Part shown: positions 45,201 through 49,531 of the stretch, one piece after another
Numbering within the stretch: position 1 is the stretch's first letter
Layout: every line of letters begins with the position of its first letter
Position numbers and translations under genes: made by a program
Assembly (NCBI GenBank): GCA_017962005.1
Contig: JAGCWE010000084.1
Location: 1-49,531 of the forward strand
Source of the DNA: Paludibacteraceae bacterium
GTDB taxonomy: Bacteria > Bacteroidota > Bacteroidia > Bacteroidales > Paludibacteraceae
DNA: 49,531 bases
Direction: 5' to 3'
Notes under the pieces: generated by a model
Databases searched by the model: none
Told to the model about the DNA's origin: nothing
The model's input: only the letters and a program-made list of their open reading frames with translations

Positions 45201-48200
45201 ACGGCTCTGACGAAGATACGCGCCTATTTCACCGCTTGGGGGGCGATGTCGTTCTGCTCATATTGGACTAATAGCATCAACACTACGGGTTCGTTCTACT
45301 GCCCGCCTGAACTGGAACGCCGCTACAACGGCAGCGAAAGCACGCCGTCGTTCATACCCACTAACTGGACCGTCTATTCCTACGACATCACCCTCATCCC
45401 CGTAGGCGGACGTTGGGCGGACAACACAAGTACGGAGAAGCAGTTCACATGGCGCACCGACAAGAGCGACATTGACGACTTCATCGCGGCGCAGGTGGAC
45501 GGGGAAGACAACAGCCTGATACAGGGCTGGTACCTCAACGCCGCCTGCACGGAAGCTACCACGGAGGAAGCCGTGAAAGCCGACCTCAGCGTACAGCGGA
45601 CCGCCGAGACCAAGCGCATCTATGTCCGCTTGAGCGGCACGAACCCGACGCTGCTTTGGGACTTCAACGGTGGTACCACCACCTCCACGGAGGCGGAATA
45701 CACCTTCGGTGTGATGGAGGTGGGTGACCCGATCACCGCTCCCGCCAACCCGACACGCTTCGGCTATACGTTCATGGGCTGGTCATCCGCACAACCTGCC
45801 GACAACACGCCGGTTGCAGTGGCAGCAACGATGCCTGCCACCGACCTCATCTACACCGCCATCTGGCAGGTGCTGCCCACCTACCTCATTACTGCCAACA
45901 CCGGCATTATGGGTACGGCAACTCTGACGGCGGACCATTATGATGATGCCGAAGGAAGCGGAAGCTACATCGAAGGCACGCAGGTTACTATCACCGTAAC
46001 CCCGTATTTCGGTTATACGTTCACCGGCTGGAGCGACAGCAACACGCAGAACCCGCGCACCATAACCGTCGGCAGCACGGCGGCGACCTACACCGCGCAG
46101 TTCTCCGCGATGGACGAGATTGACATCACCATGACCGAGGGCACGCTTGACTTCCCGACCTACGCGAAGAACTCGTTTGCCGTCATCGGCGAGAACGACC
46201 AAGTGGAAGTGCGTCTGTACTTCGGTGCTGCCATCTCCTCCGGCAACCACCTCGCCAATCTCTCTACGGACATAGCCAACAGCTACATCCTGCCCGACGG
46301 AGAGGAGAAACGGCAGATCGCTTCGGCTACGCTTGCCACAGTGACATACTTCGGCGAGACCTTCCGCGCGGCACGCCTCGTGGCGAAAGTGACCGACACC
46401 GACGGACGGAAGTACAATATCGACATCTACACCAACTACTGTATCAACTACGCCACCTTTGAGGAGGACTATACCTACAAGTATTACAGCAGTTACCTCC
46501 CCACTGAATCCAGTTGGGTGAACGGTCGCTCGTTCGAGTATGGCGAGGACAACTACATCGGTACGATGGTCATCCGTCCGGGCAATATCATGCGCTACTT
46601 CCTCAGTCAAGCGGGAAGTGACATCTATGATGTCTGCCAGATACAGTTGCAGTTCTATCCTGACAATACCAAGCCGGGTACCATACCGACAGGCGTTTAT
46701 CCGATCAACTCGACGCAGGCTCCGGGTACCGTCTATATAGGTGCCATTCCGAGCAATTATCTGACCCGCCAGAGCAACTCCGTGAACGGCTATGCAGGCA
46801 CAGGTTCGTGGGTGTTCCACGATATGGAGAACCAGTCCACGTATGTCCGCACGATAGACAACTGGGTGCTGCGCGGCGGATATGTGGAAGTGGTGAATGT
46901 GGACGAGAACTACTTCGTGCATGTTCACGCCTACACCGACGGCTATGCCACCAACGGCGAGGCGGACAATACGGTGATTGACTTCACCGCCGGTATCGGT
47001 TCTGTCTCAGCTCCTGTTACGGCGACGAACATCACCATTGCCGCGCAGACCACAGGCGGCGAGCAGCTCGCGGGTGCTGTGACGGCGGCAGTTGCCGGTG
47101 CTTCCAACTGGACGGATGTCACGCTAGGCCAGGGTACCCACAGCCTCTTCAGCGGCAACACGCTGGATATGACGGCAATGAAGCCCGGCTATATGTTCGA
47201 CCACTGGGAGGTGAACGGCTCACCTGTTGCAGGTGAGGACTTCACCTACAGTTACACGGTTGGTGCTTCCGAAGCGAATATCGTAGCTGTGTTCGCGGTG
47301 GATACCCGTCCGTATTACACCCTCACCACCGAGACTGGCGGACGCGGTACGGTTACGCTGACAGCAGCAGGCTACATGGCACAGACCGGCAGCGGCTACT
47401 ATGCGGAGAACACCGACGTTACGATGAGCGTTGCAGCCAATACGGGAAGCGCGTTCCTGCGCTGGAGCGACGGCAACACGCAGAACCCGCGCACCGTCAC
47501 CGTGACAGGGAATATCACCTACACGGCAGAGTTCAGCCTTGAGTCGGCTGACCGGGCAGTCAATGTCTATCAGGCGGCTGCGGCTGACACAATGAAGATC
47601 CTGTACAACCTTGATGCCAAGACAGGCTTGGACGGCAAGACCTATATCCCCGTTGATATGGGTTACGGCGTGGCATGGGCCGACCGCAACGTGGGTGCAA
47701 CCGGCACCAACGTAATAGGCAGTTACTTCCGCTGGGGCGACCCGGTTGCAAGCAATACGTTTAATTCGTCTATTCATATTGATGCAAGCGGATTCTCCAC
47801 CGGTGACAAACTCTCCAACGAGCAGGATGCCGCATACGTCAATATGGGAACATGCTGGCACATGCCTGACAAGAATGAACTGCTGGCATTGAAGGGTAAT
47901 ACCGACTTGTCGAACAACAACACCTTCACCAACAGGACGGACAACACCAAGTCCATCGTCTTCCTTGCCGGAGGTTATAAGGGACAAAGTCATTATGATC
48001 CGGATTACCAGTACTACTGGTCAAGGGAATATGCTATGTATGGCTACAACAGCAAGACCAAATCCAACGAGAGAACCTGTTTCGCATTCGTAAGATGTAC
48101 GGACAACGTGTATTATGCGAGCAACTATGACAAGGATGACTATTATGGCAACGAGTACTATCTCGGTATGCCCGTCCGCGCCATCTACGAGCCGCAGTAC

Positions 48201-49531
48201 GCCACTTACACGCTGACCATCAACATCGGCTCGCAGAAATATCAGTACATCTGTCAGGCAGGTCAGAACATCACCGTGACGGCTGTCGCCACCGAAGAGG
48301 GTTACGTCTTCGACAAGTGGACGGAGGACGACAACACCAGCGCCACCCGCACCTTCACCTTGACAAACGATATGACCTACACCGCTACCTTCGTACTCGG
48401 GACACAATACTACGATCTTACCATTGAGAGCAACAACACGGACTATGGTACGGTAGATGTGCCTGCTATTGATGACGTGGAAAGCGGCACTGAAATCTCT
48501 GTCAGCGGCACCACGCTCACTATCGGCGAGACCACCGTTACCGCCACAAAGACGACGGACGACGCGCAGTACACCTACACCTTCAGCGGCTGGACGGACA
48601 CCGAGGGCAACGCCCTTCCTGCCACCGTGACAGGCGACCTCAACATCCGCGCCAACTTCACCCGCACGACCAACACCTACACCGTGACATGGAAGAACGG
48701 CGATGTGGTGCTTGAGACGGACGAGAATGTGGCATACGGCGCGACCCCGACATACGACGGCTCTAACCCGACCAAAGACGCTACAGCCGAATACTCCTAC
48801 GCCTTCAACGGATGGACACCCGAAGTGGTTGAGGTAACAGGCGATGCTACCTATACGGCTGCCTTCACCGGGACCCCGCAGAACTACACGCTGACGTGGG
48901 AGACGGACGGCGACGCGCTGACGGGCACTTACACTACCGGCACAGTGGCTTACAGCACGACCATCGTTGCTCCGAACACACCGACCAAGACGGGTTACAC
49001 CTTCACGGGCTGGCGCAGCAGCATCAGCGGCACTGTTGAAACGCCCTCGACCATGCCCGCACAGAATCTGACCTACACCGCCACATGGGAGATTGCCTTC
49101 TCGGGCATCATCCTGTGGGACAACAAGGACGATGCGTACTACACCCAATTCAAGGATGACTACGACGGCACTACGGCGGATGTGCTCTATCCCCGCCAGT
49201 TCAAACAGGGCAACTGGTCCACTCTGTGTCTGCCGTTCAATGTGAACCGCGGCACGATGATGACGCAGAAGCTGAACGGAAGCGTCTATGAGTTCAAGTA
49301 CGCGACCGGCGACGCCAATGAAGGCGACAACGTAATGCTGTACTTTGCGAAAGCCAATACGATGGAAGCGGGCAAGTGCTATATCGTGAATGCGAACAGC
49401 GCGCTGGCTGCCAAGACGTCATTCACGTTCAGCAATGTGACCTTCAATCTGGCGAACGATCTGGAAGAGCACCTTACCTCGGCATCGGCTTACGACAACT
49501 TGCCGGAGACCAAGACGCAAGGCACAATCGG
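36246..49531 (+). CDS. Giant secreted multidomain repeat protein, 3' end beyond the window
   Basis: One frame runs from the ATG at 36246 to the window edge: 4,428 codons, with the reading frame spot-checked about every kilobase. A signal peptide (MKKHLSLLALCAAMLFAFA, cleavage after ARA at residue 25) opens it. Residues of about 118-385 are a Cys-bearing BspA/DUF285-like leucine-rich block (CYAYMFAGNSGL), repeated at about 2635-3030 (CYQYMFSGCTHL). Between and after come many InlB-type beta repeats (GYRFAGW, NYRFVRWSDGNTDNPRTI). Five copies of a domain like the Fibrobacter major paralogous domain start near 799, 1182, 1761, 2140 and 3795. A stretch at about 3290-3590 matches nothing I know. 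The C-terminus copies the smaller paralogue, so only about 110 more codons are expected. Probably a surface or released adhesin-like protein; no enzyme motif or sorting signal was seen. Confidence 0.9.
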   Translation, partial: MKKHLSLLALCAAMLFAFAPQTARAQVNEYLKVVGNATVVVKQTGTVSEWPDLWYQIDEGNWVQVLEPCSLTVPTNSGSVPHYMRFKGNNPDGFNKSSSNFISFAITGGNPAVQGNVMSLIGGDNFSSLTTIPCDYCFYALFCPYPPASFSTSFSSSLSTSTSLSKTHELVLPATTLTAYCYAYMFAGNSGLYTGPSLPATVMQPWCYAHMFDNCMNSFYSSTAANSGWYFSAMHLPAQQLAEGCYAFMFNRCSSLYNNDANNYYILPAEELAPKCYMGMFGLYNAKCTTLKYVEIMATSLQDRRGDDLTNCCAYMFNNAIANATSYGRGGLSLRFYWLDWGAYNGSSQTGNGPTQSWFLGYSASYNTFLYQSGLTPITKGASSNYANTMYCNPFPYSSTLTSNSFTYLTFDCKTNGGTWELDDDYNVDMRRVVRAGYTAKTVPAAPHKLGCTFLGWFTAPDGGTQVSEATIKTQTTAQTYYAHFMPNDVDFTVTIANGAHGHVVVSRNNAPTATYTATSSVHNMSELTITAVPDAGYRFAGWTGEAATIKAAEDAGNTYYLIDDITVGATFEADECTVTIQTPAEYGTLAASDGVNAYASGATYTFNRQLDLNKVLTFTATPATHRLFTGFTGTELANVTAAPYVYDQAVTGTYTITALTPDEVTVGATFVKPTFTVTTSITGKNGGYVTLTADGYPDRTGSGTYDIDTRVTLTATPSNEMFKFVRWTDNDSDNPVRIIDLTADVALEAEFDLDGDLWSAPATVDVYSSGVTPTCTSTITTSNYRILYNLDPVVGNDGITYTPVDMGGGVAWADRNVGAADPTKSGSYFYWGGTKAYGEDGYTTVSTANYYTGVADMTATTSTAVASQYPLPAEADAATQKIGGQWRMPTYYEMNNLISSTYTTNAQVNYNYTVTNKYYTDDKIFIPAGGRYATGLAKGAAYLWTSTVAYKNGASSKPNVYYNHAIRGNTTSTGYALAYYAMPVRAVYVPSFETCTLTVIVYWASTAKYYYKYICEIGQTVTINQHPATSGYAFSAWRENTYSGAQLSTDNSYSVTLTENQTIAAHYVSNSNAKWLLTATASPGKGGYVDGGGYYLSGTSVTLTATPNANYRFVRWSDGNTDNPRTITMPGANTTYTAVFDGSVAGVTSAAANEEVFAYTTNTNYYKILYDYPSSVTGDDGITYRPVDMGNGVLWANKNLGAATETDPGNFYVWGKTTPFTSVATGTWYAGSMDMLLTTSQDARPQYPLPADADAATVNMGERWRMPNYAEVYYLANPTGATEAGSASAGMTYTNKLSGETLFIPNSGLYKSGTTKTTNQCMFWGSTLGGFNTNGYNSTAAYYQSGGASYSSSSYSYLYFALPVRAVYVPPFETCTLKVTVSGGSNLVGNSSTSTYYYYYICEVGQRIRLTAQPHAVGATDWTYAFTKWTDDNNSSAVLGTDPLIDFVITGNTNITATFAATTSNFSTVYALPTPRSGGLVYGVGRYVNGATTQLHAVPNEGYTFVKWEDNNSTNPYREITVNGHATYNAVFTTAVPAAASAHKYVNVWHEATTTTTETLYDGSPLETCTLTVKTYQSNTAKATYNYVCEKGQTVTVSAFTNTSSYSLLHWTNADYDIMSYDPTVELVVTGNMTYYATFYTTRVTTRTLTLVSSPLEGAIFDGVLKTTRQGVYEDGQVTKLICHPNPHYRFLYWDDDHELTDPERIVTVTADHTYTAVLEMDYDLSTVQSEDAFASVYGSGTYIGTYIRYKLPGYDANGYRPVDVGVGVAWANKNIGAADSTKAGDYFVWGLTTPATTVNSNGSAGTYYAGVTSMTTTAGYSTIPQNTLPAEADAATQIMGERWRMPNCTEIYNLQGVIGSGSAEEGQASAGYRYTNVENTSQFIYIPAAGCMKTSGSGTVTTGTTQFWGSTVGTISGASSRPSYYLSGSYSAGSTSYYAWSAMPVRAVYVPPFETCSVTVKTPTNQYMYICEVGQRITITAFYGAATASNQNYRVRDWIDQNNVVVSTDQTYSFIALSNVTLTVNFVAPTTKRTLTFNVSPAGTGTVNNLATFVGNYEDGQHVRIPVKAAENYRFAYWSDDHSNTDPNRIFTATANATYTAVFEQDLSQAAEATIAQAATADTTKILYPLPVLYKNYMFYTPVDMGTGTAWCDYNVGVTAPSSPNGSYFYWGGTSAKTAYRYQASTTYYYSGITSLTDGSELPTGADAAYSALNSNWRIPSKAQWDALVNNCSTGTANTFVNPGDASKTITLPQTGVYAPTTSSNVSITNGVTGYWSRTLAVKNTSTVYASQPWCYSNGEVMYGDGVPNASGHGYICYGMPVRAVYQPSFTPDTVRVRYTNGESVTRTNTYLVQRGQPVKVTAIPDDGYIFSKWSDDNVDATRSFFVTGNVTLTAEFAKKSENPIINFMSEDGLTKITWMEVEKNTVPVYDGEEPTKESTAEFDYPFAGWTDANDNFYAKNTSLPAATEDMDYFATFTPVRRSYTVTFLNWDGSTLQATDVEYGQTPSYSGTPTRPADAQYTYTFNGWDNEVVAVTGAATYTATYSNTLNSYTVTFKDAAGNTIQSGTLDYGVVPTFTGDIPVKESADPDYVWNFTGWTDGNDSFTAKGTALPAVGGTTVYTATYVYDLNYLTITNTSNKTGYVYLDRRSTGAYSTNNLNVAYSINGGAWTDEITYGTSAHDGLSVSLPAGQSIRFRGYNLINGAWQCGKSSSIYFGFNFPTSGTTFTVSGDLMTLVAYQNGELHTSEHPMGAYCFRQLFKDCNKLTDASGLKLSATTLSNYCYQAMFSGCTALTSAPQISATSLAQYCCASMFSGCSALTTAPALPVTTLAPYCYQYMFSGCTHLTATPQLPATTLTEGCYQYMFQGCTLLTDVPEALPGTNLPQNCYAYMFSGCSALTTAPEIMAAADAVPGQGACDNMFASCTSLTKAPSRLLPTTVTNNQTYGHMFYNCTSLTEGPDICVTNINGNSSNTKIQWMFGNATALTKIRAYFTAWGAMSFCSYWTNSINTTGSFYCPPELERRYNGSESTPSFIPTNWTVYSYDITLIPVGGRWADNTSTEKQFTWRTDKSDIDDFIAAQVDGEDNSLIQGWYLNAACTEATTEEAVKADLSVQRTAETKRIYVRLSGTNPTLLWDFNGGTTTSTEAEYTFGVMEVGDPITAPANPTRFGYTFMGWSSAQPADNTPVAVAATMPATDLIYTAIWQVLPTYLITANTGIMGTATLTADHYDDAEGSGSYIEGTQVTITVTPYFGYTFTGWSDSNTQNPRTITVGSTAATYTAQFSAMDEIDITMTEGTLDFPTYAKNSFAVIGENDQVEVRLYFGAAISSGNHLANLSTDIANSYILPDGEEKRQIASATLATVTYFGETFRAARLVAKVTDTDGRKYNIDIYTNYCINYATFEEDYTYKYYSSYLPTESSWVNGRSFEYGEDNYIGTMVIRPGNIMRYFLSQAGSDIYDVCQIQLQFYPDNTKPGTIPTGVYPINSTQAPGTVYIGAIPSNYLTRQSNSVNGYAGTGSWVFHDMENQSTYVRTIDNWVLRGGYVEVVNVDENYFVHVHAYTDGYATNGEADNTVIDFTAGIGSVSAPVTATNITIAAQTTGGEQLAGAVTAAVAGASNWTDVTLGQGTHSLFSGNTLDMTAMKPGYMFDHWEVNGSPVAGEDFTYSYTVGASEANIVAVFAVDTRPYYTLTTETGGRGTVTLTAAGYMAQTGSGYYAENTDVTMSVAANTGSAFLRWSDGNTQNPRTVTVTGNITYTAEFSLESADRAVNVYQAAAADTMKILYNLDAKTGLDGKTYIPVDMGYGVAWADRNVGATGTNVIGSYFRWGDPVASNTFNSSIHIDASGFSTGDKLSNEQDAAYVNMGTCWHMPDKNELLALKGNTDLSNNNTFTNRTDNTKSIVFLAGGYKGQSHYDPDYQYYWSREYAMYGYNSKTKSNERTCFAFVRCTDNVYYASNYDKDDYYGNEYYLGMPVRAIYEPQYATYTLTINIGSQKYQYICQAGQNITVTAVATEEGYVFDKWTEDDNTSATRTFTLTNDMTYTATFVLGTQYYDLTIESNNTDYGTVDVPAIDDVESGTEISVSGTTLTIGETTVTATKTTDDAQYTYTFSGWTDTEGNALPATVTGDLNIRANFTRTTNTYTVTWKNGDVVLETDENVAYGATPTYDGSNPTKDATAEYSYAFNGWTPEVVEVTGDATYTAAFTGTPQNYTLTWETDGDALTGTYTTGTVAYSTTIVAPNTPTKTGYTFTGWRSSISGTVETPSTMPAQNLTYTATWEIAFSGIILWDNKDDAYYTQFKDDYDGTTADVLYPRQFKQGNWSTLCLPFNVNRGTMMTQKLNGSVYEFKYATGDANEGDNVMLYFAKANTMEAGKCYIVNANSALAAKTSFTFSNVTFNLANDLEEHLTSASAYDNLPETKTQGTI
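36600..37400 (+). repeat. BspA/DUF285-like leucine-rich block 1
   Basis: Repeats of about 23-35 residues with the pattern C-Y-x-x-M-F-x-x-C/N-x-x-L and interleaved LPATxL strands (VLPATTLTAYCYAYMFAGNS, LPATVMQPWCYAHMFDNC). It begins after the IPCDYCFYALF element that also occurs in the smaller paralogue. Confidence 0.75.
38641..39215 (+). repeat. Fibrobacter-major-paralogous-like domain, copy 1
   Basis: From ITYTPVDMGGGVAWADRNVG through YFYWGG and WRMPTYYEMNNL to MPVRAVYVPSFETC. Confidence 0.75.
39790..40356 (+). repeat. Fibrobacter-major-paralogous-like domain, copy 2
   Basis: From ITYRPVDMGNGVLWANKNLG through FYVWGK and MGERWRMPNYAEVYYL to LPVRAVYVPPFETC. Confidence 0.75.
41527..42102 (+). 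repeat. Fibrobacter-major-paralogous-like domain, copy 3
   Basis: From YRPVDVGVGVAWANKNIGA through YFVWGL and MGERWRMPNCTEIYNL to MPVRAVYVPPFETC. It is closest to copy 2, especially around the WRMPN motif. Confidence 0.75.
42664..43230 (+). repeat. Fibrobacter-major-paralogous-like domain, copy 4
   Basis: From YTPVDMGTGTAWCDYNVG through YFYWGG and SNWRIPSKAQWDALVNNC to MPVRAVYQPSF. Confidence 0.75.
44146..45345 (+). repeat. BspA/DUF285-like leucine-rich block 2
   Basis: Begins with a copy of the N-terminal module (RFRGYNLINGAWQCGKSSS, MGAYCFRQLFKDCNKL), then at least seven regular repeats of the type CYQxMFSGCxALTxAPxL. The copies are more regular and Cys-rich than in block 1, suggesting later expansion. 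Confidence 0.78.
47629..48195 (+). repeat. Fibrobacter-major-paralogous-like domain, copy 5
   Basis: From TYIPVDMGYGVAWADRNVGA through YFRWGD and MGTCWHMPDKNELLAL to MPVRAIYEPQY. Separated from copy 4 by about 4.4 kb. Confidence 0.75.
48879..49531 (+). repeat. Long direct repeat, copy 2 (giant gene 3' part)
   Basis: Second copy of 34912-35561, in the same orientation 14 kb away and in the same reading-frame context. Similarity continues to the last base of the window. Confidence 0.9.

Overview
This is a chromosomal segment of a member of the order Bacteroidales (phylum Bacteroidota). The placement rests on repeated promoters of the Bacteroides type (TTTG, about 19-20 bp, TAnnTTTG), on gene content typical of the group (PorW/SprE-like TPR lipoprotein, BT_3928-like DoxX protein, zinc-less CobB-type sirtuin, CorA next to RsmA) and on secreted InlB-repeat proteins. 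I cannot fix family or genus from the sequence. No rRNA, tRNA, CRISPR array, transposase or phage gene was seen.

Positions 1-30,600 are dense housekeeping DNA. In order they hold: a DUF4139/MuiA-like protein and a GtrA-like membrane protein (minus); rsmA and corA (plus, overlapping); a shortened recO facing cobB; a plus-strand run tsaB, TPR lipoprotein, rfbC, rfbD, DUF2461, Wzx-like flippase; a BT_3928-like DoxX protein (minus); ileS; an M3 peptidase lipoprotein, a small membrane protein, cca, cysS, yraN, mnmG, a consensus parS site, apt, uvrC, tsaE (plus); then proC, proB and a helix-hairpin-helix protein on the minus strand. Much of this serves tRNA: t6A synthesis (TsaB, TsaE), CCA addition, wobble-U modification (MnmG) and two aminoacyl-tRNA synthetases. 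RfbC, RfbD and the flippase point to surface polysaccharide synthesis. The 16-bp parS between mnmG and apt suggests this part lies in the origin-proximal, ParB-bound domain.

Several housekeeping genes carry lesions or oddities. proC has an in-frame amber codon at position 43. recO has lost its C-terminus at the junction with cobB. ileS carries four copies of an 11-bp tandem repeat in its coding sequence. A small membrane protein gene appears to have lost its ATG where it overlapped the previous stop codon.

Positions 30,600-49,531 are accessory. An 880-bp stretch without an intact gene holds five 11-bp repeats, a full promoter and a 16-codon stub of a secreted-protein gene. Next come an AAA ATPase with a C-terminal nuclease-fold (DUF234) domain, a 960-residue secreted repeat protein, and one giant reading frame that starts at 36,246 and is still open at the window edge (at least 4,428 codons). 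The two secreted proteins have related signal peptides and a nearly identical C-terminal region. The giant gene and the stub share a 79-bp promoter block. The giant protein alternates InlB/Listeria-Bacteroides-type beta repeats with five Fibrobacter-major-paralogous-like domains and two Cys-rich BspA/DUF285-like leucine-rich blocks. I read this locus as a recombining family of secreted surface proteins, and it is the most interesting part of the window.
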